Assembly: GCA_009843005.1 (NCBI GenBank) | Contig: VYEH01000418.1 | Coordinates: forward strand, 10,388 to 22,012 | Length of the DNA: 11,625 nt | From: Pseudomonadota bacterium | GTDB taxonomy: Bacteria > Pseudomonadota > Gammaproteobacteria > Steroidobacterales > Rariloculaceae | Direction: 5' to 3' | Part shown: piece by piece, positions 1-5,613 of the stretch | How the letters are laid out: each line of letters begins with the position of its first letter | Position numbering within the stretch: position 1 is the stretch's first letter | Position numbers and translations under genes: made by a program | The notes under the pieces: generated by a model | Databases searched by the model: none | Told to the model about the DNA's origin: nothing | What the model saw: only the letters and a program-made list of their open reading frames with translations

Positions 1-2
1 CC

Positions 3-611
3 CTGGAACTGGCACAGGCGGATGAACTGGCGGCCCTCGAGAGCGATCGGGAGGAACGGCGGCGGGTTCTGGCCGGGATCGAGGAGGGCATTCGGAGCGT
101 GGACAGCGAGCTGCAACGACTCCTTGAAGAGGAACGGCGGCTCACTGAAGTCGTGGCCGAGGTCGACGCCCTGATAGCGGAGTATCCCGCCGACGTGGCG
201 CTGGACTTCAGTGATGCCAGGGGACGGCTGGTGTGGCCCGTCCAGGGCGCATTGATCAACGATTACGGCGATTCCCGCATTGACGGCCGATTGCGCTGGA
301 ACGGCGTCATGGTCGGCGCGCCGCGGGGCTCGCCGGTTCGGTCGGTGCACGCCGGAAGGGTGGTCTACGCGGACTGGCTTCCCGGACTGGGATTGTTGGT
401 CATCGTCGACCATGGCATGGGCTACATGAGTCTGTACGGCCACAACGAGGCCGTTCTGACCGAGTCGGGAGCCGGAGTGGCGGCAGGTCAACCCATCGCC
501 CAGGTGGGCGACTCCGGGGGACAAAGGCAGAGCGCGCTGTATTTCGAGATCCGCGAGGACGGCGATCCCGTCGACCCTCGTCCATGGATGAACGCCCGGC
601 TGCGCCGCTGA
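3..611 (+). CDS. envC: EnvC-like murein hydrolase activator (3' part, start lies outside the window)
   Basis: The frame is open from the first bases of the window, so this is the C-terminal 202 residues of a longer protein. Residues 1 to about 58 are a charged Glu/Arg/Leu-rich coiled coil. A LytM (peptidase M23) fold follows from about residue 75 to the end. The zinc ligands of active M23 enzymes are missing: the first His site reads RWNGVMVG and the usual HLHFE site reads ALYFEIRE. This degenerate pattern, with LYGHNE and the final DPRPW, closely matches E. coli EnvC, which is not a hydrolase itself but activates the amidases AmiA and AmiB at the division septum. The product is expected in the periplasm. 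An internal GTG at 99 is not a believable start because the coiled coil continues upstream. The S41 protease gene follows 70 bases later on the same strand, a pairing common in gammaproteobacteria. Confidence in the family is high; the activator role is inferred from the family. Confidence 0.93.
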   Translation: MELAQADELAALESDREERRRVLAGIEEGIRSVDSELQRLLEEERRLTEVVAEVDALIAEYPADVALDFSDARGRLVWPVQGALINDYGDSRIDGRLRWNGVMVGAPRGSPVRSVHAGRVVYADWLPGLGLLVIVDHGMGYMSLYGHNEAVLTESGAGVAAGQPIAQVGDSGGQRQSALYFEIREDGDPVDPRPWMNARLRR

Positions 612-619
612 TCCATCTA

Positions 620-648
620 TTCACCAACCGGGCCGCCTGTGTTATGGT
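620..648 (+). promoter_or_regulatory. Possible sigma70-type promoter for the S41 protease gene
   Basis: TTCACC at 620-625 and TATGGT at 643-648 are separated by 17 bases. Each box matches four of six consensus bases. They lie in the gap between envC and the protease gene, and transcription would begin about 25 bases before its ATG. This suggests the protease and perhaps the genes after it can be expressed separately from envC. The match is modest and rests on sequence alone. Confidence 0.4.
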
Positions 649-681
649 GCGGGGTCCGGATCAAATGGCGTAACTTATCGC

Positions 682-1890
682 ATGCCATTGAATTTTAAAA
701 GATTTTCTCCCGTCTTGCTGGGTTCCGTGTTGGGATTCGCGGCGTTTGTCGGCTTCTATCTGTCGGACGGCGAGCCGAGCCGGCAGGAATCGGACGACCT
801 GTCCGTCGACCAGGTCGAGTTGTTCGCCGAGGTCCTGTGGCGCATTCGCGATGAATACGTGGACAGCGTGGATGAGGCGGACCTGGTGGAAAACGCTATC
901 CGGTCGATACTCGCCGACCTGGACGAGCATTCCCGGTTTCTCGACGAAGAGGCTTACGAGAGTACTCTGATCAGCGCTTCCAGCCACTATTCCGGGGTGG
1001 GTCTGGACGTCACGGTGGACGACGGCAAAGTCACCGTGGTGGCGCCGCTTGCGGGCGCGCCCGCTGAACGCGCCGGTATCCTGCCGAACGATGTGGTCGT
1101 CTCGGTGGACGATATCCCGATCAACCCGGAAAACACTCAGGATGCCATCAGTCGAATGCGCGGCGAGCCGGGCACCACCGTCACGCTGGACGTGATGCGC
1201 AATGGCGTGGAGGATCCGCTTCGGTTCGCACTTACCCGCGCCGAAGTCCGGTTGACCACCGTGCATACAGACTACCTGGGCGATGGTTTCGGCTACATAA
1301 GGTTGTCCAGTTTTACCGACGGGACCAGCGAGGAATTGCACCAGGCGGTCGAGGTACTGCTTTCCGAACACGATCTTCAAGCAGTCGTTCTGGATATGCG
1401 GGACAACCCGGGCGGCACGCTGGGCGCGGCCGTGGACGTCGCCGACGCGTTTTTGGAAGAAGGACTGATCGTACGCGGCAGCGGCCGGATCGACGAGGCG
1501 AGATTCGAGGAAGACGCAACCCCCGGCGATGTCATCGACGGCCGAAAGCTGATTGTGCTTGTGGACGGCAGATCGGCGTCGGCGTCGGAGATCGTGGCCG
1601 CGGCGCTTCAGGAAAACGGACGCGCCCGCGTGGTGGGCGAGCGTACATACGGAAAGGGCTCGGTACAGACCGTGATACCCCTGTTGGACGGCGGCGCGCT
1701 GAAACTCACGACGTCGGAATACTTCACGCCGAACGGCCGCTCGATCGACGGCACCGGGGTCGAACCGGACCTGGTGGTGCAGGGCGGGCGGCGGTACCGC
1801 GGTCCGGGCGGCCGTATCGCTGCGGACGACGACATTCAATTGACCGAGGCGCTCAACGCCGCGGGGTACAATCTCCCCGCCCGCCCGTAA
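682..1890 (+). CDS. ctpA: S41 family carboxy-terminal processing peptidase (CtpA/Prc type)
   Basis: This is a 402-aa serine protease. Residues 8-27 form a hydrophobic signal peptide or membrane anchor, so the enzyme should act in the periplasm. A PDZ domain spans about residues 100-185 and the S41 protease core about 195-365. The Ser-Lys catalytic pair is intact: S300 in SASASEI and K325 in TYGKGSVQ, 25 residues apart as in B. subtilis CtpB, with Q329 as the likely third residue. In Pseudomonas aeruginosa, CtpA with its partner LbcA degrades peptidoglycan cross-link hydrolases, and E. coli Prc with NlpI degrades MepS. The EnvC neighbour fits a similar role in wall remodelling here, but the substrate is not shown by the sequence. 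No strong Shine-Dalgarno precedes the ATG. The start is supported because the signal sequence begins immediately after it. Length is typical of the CtpA subfamily and shorter than E. coli Prc. Confidence 0.93.
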   Translation: MPLNFKRFSPVLLGSVLGFAAFVGFYLSDGEPSRQESDDLSVDQVELFAEVLWRIRDEYVDSVDEADLVENAIRSILADLDEHSRFLDEEAYESTLISASSHYSGVGLDVTVDDGKVTVVAPLAGAPAERAGILPNDVVVSVDDIPINPENTQDAISRMRGEPGTTVTLDVMRNGVEDPLRFALTRAEVRLTTVHTDYLGDGFGYIRLSSFTDGTSEELHQAVEVLLSEHDLQAVVLDMRDNPGGTLGAAVDVADAFLEEGLIVRGSGRIDEARFEEDATPGDVIDGRKLIVLVDGRSASASEIVAAALQENGRARVVGERTYGKGSVQTVIPLLDGGALKLTTSEYFTPNGRSIDGTGVEPDLVVQGGRRYRGPGGRIAADDDIQLTEALNAAGYNLPARP

Positions 1891-1922
1891 GGCGCCACCG
1901 GTCGCAAGTACGGGTCAGGGCC

Positions 1923-2255
1923 ATTTCCAGAGTAGTCATCAAGTACTGCGGGCGCTGAAACTACCTGCCGCGCGCCTCCGGTCTGGAGGCGGAGTTGAAC
2001 GACGATCCGGGCCTTGAGGTTGAACTCGTCCGGGGAGGGGGCGGCGTGTTCGACGTCTCGGTTGACGGCAAGGTGCTGTTTTCGAAGCACAAGGAAGGCC
2101 GTTTTCCGGAACCGGGTGAGATTCTGTCTATCCTGCGGGCGAGAGGGGAGAAAGTTGAATCTGCGAGCCACCTGTCCGACCGGGAGGCAACGTCAGTGGA
2201 ACGTGGCGGGCCTTGTACCACTGACTGTTGTAGCGCCGCTGCCGGGAAAATCTGA
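1923..2255 (+). CDS. Selenoprotein W-like Rdx family protein with in-frame UGA (selenocysteine)
   Basis: Reading through the TGA at 1956-1958 gives one continuous 110-aa Rdx (SelT/SelW/SelH) protein. The N-terminus reads VVIKYCGR-U-NYLPRA, matching the family's conserved CxxC/CxxU redox motif followed by RAxxLxxEL. Downstream are GGVFDVSVDGK, LFSKHKEGRFP and EPGEI, the other family signatures. UGA replaces the second redox Cys exactly (C9-x-x-U12). A SECIS-like hairpin follows. Rdx proteins are small thioredoxin-fold oxidoreductases whose physiological substrate is mostly unknown. No ATG, GTG or TTG exists in frame between the protease stop and the UGA. The start given here is ATT at 1923, chosen because it places Met directly before SRVVIKYC as in homologues; it is a rare codon and uncertain. 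Residues from about 75 onward are not recognisable and contain C98, C102 and C103. The gene begins 32 bases after ctpA. Gene callers would likely truncate it to the TTG at 1995, losing the active site. Confidence 0.85.
1956..1958 (+). other. UGA selenocysteine codon
   Basis: This TGA lies in frame inside the YCGR-x-NYLPRA motif, at the position of the second redox-active cysteine of Rdx proteins. Family conservation on both sides of it and the hairpin just after it support decoding as selenocysteine rather than termination. Decoding would need SelA, SelB, SelC and SelD, none of which are in this window. Confidence 0.85.
1973..1991 (+). promoter_or_regulatory. Bacterial SECIS-like hairpin
   Basis: CGCCTCC at 1973-1979 pairs perfectly with GGAGGCG at 1985-1991, a 7-bp GC-rich stem with the five-base loop GGTCT at 1980-1984. 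The loop begins 21 bases after the UGA, inside the 16-37 base range known for bacterial SECIS elements, and starts with G as that class requires. The loop sequence GGUCU is the one I recall from the E. coli fdhF SECIS. No bulged U is evident in the stem. The hairpin overlaps codons for the conserved RAxGLEAE helix, so it must satisfy both coding and folding. Confidence 0.8.
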
Positions 2256-2259
2256 GTCG

Positions 2260-2460
2260 ATGTCGCGCCGGGTGTTTCCGGTCTGGGGGATTGCCGGTAT
2301 TCCGGTTGGCGTCTTTATCGGCATGATTGCGGGTGGAGGAGTGGGCACCTGGTTCGGCAGTCCGGGGATCGGCGCGATCGTCGGTGCCGCCCTGGGTGTA
2401 TCTGCGGGTATGGCGTTGCTGGCTGCGGCGATCGTGATCGCTTCGACCCGTTGGCGCTGA
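2260..2460 (+). CDS. Small glycine-rich membrane protein, unknown function
   Basis: This 66-aa protein has a short basic N-terminus (MSRR) and two hydrophobic segments at about residues 8-30 and 37-61. Both are rich in glycine and alanine spaced in a GxxxG-like way (GMIAGGGVG, GIGAIVGAALG), a pattern that favours tight helix packing in a membrane. The ATG lies four bases after the selenoprotein stop, which suggests co-transcription and perhaps translational coupling. The frame is open further upstream, but that part overlaps the Rdx domain in another frame and has shadow-like composition, so the ATG at 2260 is preferred. I do not recognise the family. A two-helix glycine-zipper inner-membrane protein is the most that can be said. 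It may be a partner of the selenoprotein, judged by position only. Confidence 0.6.
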   Translation: MSRRVFPVWGIAGIPVGVFIGMIAGGGVGTWFGSPGIGAIVGAALGVSAGMALLAAAIVIASTRWR

Positions 2461-2494
2461 TGCGGCCTATTCAGTCGGATAGAGCACCAGCGTC

Positions 2495-3133
2495 GTGGCG
2501 AACCAGACCGGATTGTGGGGTTGCTCCGCAGCGGACCGAAACAAGGGGCCCATACTCGACGTCCTCGAGGAGGTACTTCCCGAACGGGGACTTGTGCTTG
2601 AAATCGCCAGCGGCGCCGGCCGGCATGTGGCGTACTTCGCCGCTGCGCTTGCCGGTCTGGTCTGGCAGCCCAGCGAACCGGACGCTGAACTGCGCCGGAT
2701 GATTGCCGCCGCCGCCGCCGGAACTCCCAACGTGCGCGAACCGCTGGACCTGGATGTGTTGCGGCAGCCCTGGCCGATATCGGCTGCGGACGCCATCGTC
2801 AATATCAACATGATCCACGTTACGCCCTGGGAAGCGACAGAGGCGCTGATCAGCGGCGCCACCGAGGTGCTCGCGGACGGCGGGGTACTGTACATGTACG
2901 GACCCTACCGGCGCTTCGGAGGCCATACCGCGCCCAGCAACGCAGCCTTCGACGAGCGGCTTGGAATGCAGGACGGTCGGTGGGGCCTGCGGGACATGGA
3001 AGACGTAGAGCGCCTGGCCGGCGCAGCGGGCCTTGTCCTGGAGAGGCGGGTGGCGATGCCCGCCAACAATTTCAGCCTGGTATTCCGGCGTGGCCGGCGT
3101 CGCGGGTCATTCTCACCGCGAACTGCCAGGTAG
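2495..3133 (+). CDS. DUF938 family SAM-dependent methyltransferase-like protein
   Basis: This 212-aa protein has the DUF938 hallmarks in order: SAADRNKGPIL near the N-terminus, a SAM-binding motif I (VLEIASGAGRH, about residues 34-44), WQPSEPD after the second strand (57-63), NINMIHVTPWE (103-113), the YMYGPYRR stretch, then HTAPSNAAFD and a final MPANNFSLVFRR. The fold is a class I Rossmann methyltransferase. The substrate is not established for the family. Translation starts at GTG 2495, the only possible start because a TAG at 2480-2482 closes the frame upstream. It follows the small membrane protein by 34 bases and precedes an acetyltransferase by 27, so it is probably in the same transcription unit. 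The C-terminal tail of Arg and Ser after LVFRR looks non-conserved. The length is typical. Confidence 0.9.
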   Translation: MANQTGLWGCSAADRNKGPILDVLEEVLPERGLVLEIASGAGRHVAYFAAALAGLVWQPSEPDAELRRMIAAAAAGTPNVREPLDLDVLRQPWPISAADAIVNINMIHVTPWEATEALISGATEVLADGGVLYMYGPYRRFGGHTAPSNAAFDERLGMQDGRWGLRDMEDVERLAGAAGLVLERRVAMPANNFSLVFRRGRRRGSFSPRTAR

Positions 3134-3160
3134 CCTGGTTCCGTACAAGGTGGTTATGCA

Positions 3161-3628
3161 ATGACCGTGGAGATTCGCGAGGCGGACCTGGGCGCACCCG
3201 ACGATGCGCAGGCCGTGGTCGCGCTGCTTGACGAGTATGCGCGGCACCCGATGGGACAGTCACAGGCACTCTCCGGGGAGGTACTGGCGCGGCTCATCCC
3301 CGGACTGCGCCGGCATCCGGGCGCCTTTGTCCTGCTCGCGTGCGAGGGTGCGGACAGGATCGGCGTCGCGGTCTGTTTCCAGGGGTTTTCGACGTTTGCC
3401 GGCTTGCCGTTGATCAACATTCACGATCTCGCCGTGACCGCCGCCCATCGCCGCAAGGGCGTGGGGCGGGCGTTGCTGGAGGACATTCTGCACCGGGCCC
3501 GGGAATCGGGATGCGCGAAGGTCACCCTGGAAGTGCGCGACGACAACGCGGCCGCCCGGCGGTTGTACAAGCGCATGGGGTTCGGGCCGTGGAGCGTGCC
3601 CATGCTCTTCGTCAGCCGATGGCTGTGA
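3161..3628 (+). CDS. GNAT family N-acetyltransferase
   Basis: This 155-aa protein is a single GNAT domain. The acetyl-CoA pyrophosphate-binding motif A is HRRKGVGRALL at residues 96-106 (the R/Q-x-x-G-x-G/A pattern). It is preceded by the beta-4 strand INIHDLAVTAA and followed by motif B, with the VTLEVRDDNAAARRLYKRMGF stretch that is very typical of the family. The N-terminal half has the usual IREA start and the substrate-side helices. The substrate (amine, amino acid or protein N-terminus) cannot be read from the sequence. The ATG is preceded by AAGGTGG at 3147-3153, an acceptable ribosome binding site. The gene sits between the DUF938 gene and a small membrane protein on the same strand with gaps of 27 and 19 bases. 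Confidence 0.9.
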   Translation: MTVEIREADLGAPDDAQAVVALLDEYARHPMGQSQALSGEVLARLIPGLRRHPGAFVLLACEGADRIGVAVCFQGFSTFAGLPLINIHDLAVTAAHRRKGVGRALLEDILHRARESGCAKVTLEVRDDNAAARRLYKRMGFGPWSVPMLFVSRWL

Positions 3629-3647
3629 TGGCAGGCCGGTAACGCAC

Positions 3648-4058
3648 GTGAGGCGCCTGGACCGGTTGGCTGCTCCGGTCATCTGCCTGGGATGGGCGGC
3701 GGCGCTGGCGCTGCCGGCGCTGCAGCCGGGAGAAGGCGAACCGCTGAGTGGATGGACACTGCTCACCAACGGATGGCGGGCTGCGGACGCCGGAATCTGG
3801 GCGTGGTTCGCGAATCCCCTGTTTCTCTGTTCGGTCGGGTTTTTGCTGGCAGGATGGAACAGGGCGGCGCGTGCCCTCGCCGGGCTCGCCCTGCTGCTCG
3901 GGCTGTCGAGCCTGGCGGCCGGCCCGCTGGCGGCGAGGGCCGGATACTCCGTTCCCGACCTGTCGTTCCGTGCCGGTTTCTGGCTCTGGCTGATGTCCCT
4001 TCTCGCTCTCTGCGCCTGGACCTGGGTGGCCCCGAGTCTTAAGAAAAAGCAATGGTAA
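3648..4058 (+). CDS. Four-helix integral membrane protein, unknown function
   Basis: This 136-aa hydrophobic protein has about four membrane segments, at residues 7-25, 50-70, 74-94 and 106-128. It starts with a basic MRRLDRL and ends with a basic LKKKQW. Between the first two helices is a short tryptophan-containing loop (SGWTLLTNGWRAADAGIWAWF). I recognise no family and no catalytic motif. The start is GTG at 3648, 19 bases after the acetyltransferase stop; no ATG is available in frame nearby. Codon use and frame openness match the neighbours, which supports a real gene. It appears to be the last gene of the plus-strand cluster, because a promoter follows immediately. Confidence 0.7.
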   Translation: MRRLDRLAAPVICLGWAAALALPALQPGEGEPLSGWTLLTNGWRAADAGIWAWFANPLFLCSVGFLLAGWNRAARALAGLALLLGLSSLAAGPLAARAGYSVPDLSFRAGFWLWLMSLLALCAWTWVAPSLKKKQW

Positions 4059-4063
4059 TCCTG

Positions 4064-4092
4064 TTGACCCCTTGCTGGATCACCCGTACAGT
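4064..4092 (+). promoter_or_regulatory. Sigma70-type promoter for the RRM protein gene
   Basis: TTGACC at 4064-4069 (five of six consensus bases) and TACAGT at 4087-4092 (four of six) are spaced by exactly 17 bases. Transcription would start near 4099, giving an untranslated leader of about 200 bases before the RRM gene ATG at 4303. It is the best promoter match in the window and lies directly after the preceding gene's stop. Confidence 0.6.
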
Positions 4093-4118
4093 GGCGCGTG
4101 TGCACCGGTTCGTATTTC

Positions 4119-4158
4119 CAACCGCCGAGCGGGATGGAGTATCGGGCCGGCGCGGTTG
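4119..4158 (+). promoter_or_regulatory. Inverted repeat in the RRM gene leader
   Basis: CAACCGC at 4119-4125 pairs perfectly with GCGGTTG at 4152-4158, closing a 26-base loop inside the predicted leader. It lies about 145 bases before the start codon. A long structured leader is common in front of cold-shock-type RNA-binding proteins, and this stem could be part of one. No known riboswitch was recognised. Confidence 0.3.
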
Positions 4159-4302
4159 TTGTGCGCACGGGCAGCGTAGCGTTGAAGGCATGGGACAATG
4201 TCGTCCAGCAAAGGTTGGCGTGGGTGGATTCTTGAAGCGTTCGGTCTGGTGCCGTTGGTCGAGTCGCTGTACAGACGATGAACGGCGCGAGAGTTGGTGT
4301 TA

Positions 4303-4554
4303 ATGAATATCTATTGCGGAAATTTGTCTTACGCGCTGAGCGAGTCGGAACTGCGGGATGCCTTTGCAAACTACGGGGCAGTGTCTTCGGTAAAGATACT
4401 GACTGACCGGGAAACGGGCCGGTCAAGGGGTTTTGGGTTCGTGGAAATGCCAAATCGGGCAGAGGCCGAAGCGGCAGTCGCGAATCTCAATGGCAAGGAT
4501 GTCGGCGGACGTCCGCTGCGGGTGAACGAAGCGCGTCCGCGCGAGCGCCGCTGA
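4303..4554 (+). CDS. Single-RRM RNA-binding protein
   Basis: This 83-aa protein consists of one RNA recognition motif and a short basic tail. RNP2 is IYCGNL at residues 3-8 and RNP1 is RGFGFVEM at residues 42-49, with the aromatic residues that stack on RNA present in both (Y4, F44, F46). The ETGRSRGFGFVE and LNGKDVGGRPLRVNEARP stretches are classic for bacterial RRM proteins, which resemble the cold-induced Rbp proteins of cyanobacteria and are also found in many proteobacteria. It probably binds single-stranded RNA in the cytoplasm; its target is unknown. ATG 4303 is chosen over TTG 4294 because the domain begins right at MNIYCGNL. It has its own promoter and a long leader. A tRNA gene follows 34 bases downstream. 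Confidence 0.92.
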   Translation: MNIYCGNLSYALSESELRDAFANYGAVSSVKILTDRETGRSRGFGFVEMPNRAEAEAAVANLNGKDVGGRPLRVNEARPRERR

Positions 4555-4588
4555 GAAATCCTCCCCCGGCAGACCGAAAACACAATTT

Positions 4589-4661
4589 GCGCCCGTAGCT
4601 CAGTGGATAGAGCACTGCCCTCCGGAGGCAGGGGCCGGGGGTTCGAATCCCTCCGGGCGCG
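4589..4661 (+). tRNA. tRNA-Arg (anticodon CCG)
   Basis: A full cloverleaf can be drawn. The 7-bp acceptor stem GCGCCCG/CGGGCGC lies at 4589-4595 and 4654-4660. The D arm is GCTC-AGTGGATA-GAGC. The anticodon stem CTGCC/GGCAG has loop CTCCGGA with anticodon CCG at 4622-4624. The T arm has loop TTCGAAT and one G-T pair. The discriminator is G at 4661. The next bases are CGT, so the 3' CCA is not encoded and must be added by the CCA-adding enzyme. It reads the CGG arginine codon, which is frequent in this GC-rich DNA. It may be co-transcribed with the RRM gene. Confidence 0.96.
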
Positions 4662-4705
4662 CGTCCGTCCGAAGTCGTGGTGACCAGGGCGTCAGATCTT
4701 CACAC

Positions 4706-5593
4706 ATGATCATTCGCAACGAAGCGGACGTGACCCGCGCGGTGCTTCGGGCGATGGAGCGCACCGAGGATACGAGGCTGCGCGAAATCCTGGAATCCCT
4801 GATCCGGCATCTGCATGGATTCGTTCGCGACGTCAGGCTCACTGAAGAAGAATTCGAGACGGCCGCGGCGCTGCTCAACGAAATCGGCCAGCAGCAGACG
4901 GACACCAACAACGAGGTCGTGCTGATGGCCGGCTCCCTGGGCGTGTCTTCGCTGGTTTGCCTGTTGAACACCGGCGATCAAACCGAAACCAGCCGATCGA
5001 TGCTGGGGCCGTTCTGGCGCCTGAATTCACCGCGCACCGATAATGGCGGTTCCATCGTGCGCTCGCCGACGCCCGGGCCTGCGGTGTTCGTGGAACTGCG
5101 CTACGAGGACACGACGGGCGCGCCGGTCGCCGGTGTCGAGGTCGATATCTGGCATGCGTCGACGGTAGGGTTGTACGAGAGCCAGGACGCCGGCCAGGCG
5201 GACATGAATCTGCGCGGCAAATTCACAACGGACGGCGAAGGCTGCATCCGTTTCGTATCCATCAAGCCGGCGGGCTATCCGATTCCCACCACCGGGCTGG
5301 TGGGGAAGCTGCTGGCGGCCCAGGGCCGCCACCCGTTCAGGCCGGCGCACCTGCATGCTTTGGCGCGCAAGCAGGGATACAAGACGCTTATATCGCAGAT
5401 TTACTCGGCCGACGATCCCAGGCTGGACGACGATGTTCAATTCGGGGTCACGGCTGCGTTGATCGGACAATACCGGCGCCACGACGAACCGCATCCCGAC
5501 GACAGTTCGATACAGCGGCCCTGGTATACCCTCGAACACAGGTTGACTCTGGAGCCCGGGGAGTCGCGACTGCCCCGGCCGCCCATCAGGTAG
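4706..5593 (+). CDS. Intradiol ring-cleavage dioxygenase, hydroxyquinol 1,2-dioxygenase type
   Basis: This 295-aa non-haem Fe(III) dioxygenase cleaves an aromatic ring between two adjacent hydroxyls. All four iron ligands are visible: Y157 (GLYESQD), Y191 (AGYPIPTTG), H215 and H217 (RPAHLHALA). The N-terminal helical dimerisation domain spans about residues 1-95, including the TDTNNEVVLMAGSLGVSSLV stretch, and TETSRSMLGPFW precedes the catalytic beta-sandwich. This domain pattern is closest to hydroxyquinol 1,2-dioxygenases, which form maleylacetate, though catechol or chlorocatechol dioxygenase is possible. No maleylacetate reductase, transporter or regulator gene is adjacent; the neighbours are a tRNA upstream and a convergent hydrolase gene downstream. 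The ATG 4706 is preceded by no strong ribosome binding site. The enzyme is cytoplasmic, with no signal peptide. Family confidence is high and substrate confidence moderate. Confidence 0.9.
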   Translation: MIIRNEADVTRAVLRAMERTEDTRLREILESLIRHLHGFVRDVRLTEEEFETAAALLNEIGQQQTDTNNEVVLMAGSLGVSSLVCLLNTGDQTETSRSMLGPFWRLNSPRTDNGGSIVRSPTPGPAVFVELRYEDTTGAPVAGVEVDIWHASTVGLYESQDAGQADMNLRGKFTTDGEGCIRFVSIKPAGYPIPTTGLVGKLLAAQGRHPFRPAHLHALARKQGYKTLISQIYSADDPRLDDDVQFGVTAALIGQYRRHDEPHPDDSSIQRPWYTLEHRLTLEPGESRLPRPPIR

Positions 5594-5613
5594 CCGGCGG
5601 CCGCGAGCGGCAG

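Noticed and set aside
661..1839. A long minus-strand ORF of 392 codons opposite the protease gene
   Set aside because: It is antisense to a well-supported S41 protease, has His/Val/Arg-rich shadow composition, and shows no recognisable domain.
1995..2255. An 86-aa ORF from TTG 1995 as a complete gene
   Set aside because: It is the downstream part of the Rdx selenoprotein. The conserved active-site motif lies upstream of this start across the UGA.
2466..2515. A tRNA-like stretch (TCAGTCGGATAGAGCAC) resembling the D arm of the real tRNA at 4589
   Set aside because: No matching acceptor stem, anticodon arm or GTTCGAATCC T arm follows, and the DUF938 coding region begins within it. Probably chance similarity.
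4052..4303. An 83-codon ORF whose TAA overlaps the RRM gene ATG
   Set aside because: Its product is rich in Cys, Arg and Trp with no domain. It contains a good promoter in its first bases and appears to be the untranslated leader of the RRM gene.
3260..4453. A long minus-strand ORF of 397 codons across the acetyltransferase, membrane protein and RRM genes
   Set aside because: It is antisense to three plus-strand genes, is Pro/Arg/Ser-rich, and has no domain. High GC content produces such open frames.
5594..5613. A possible bidirectional terminator between the convergent dioxygenase and hydrolase genes
   Set aside because: Only a 4-bp stem (GCCG/CGGC) can be drawn and there is no T-tract on either side.
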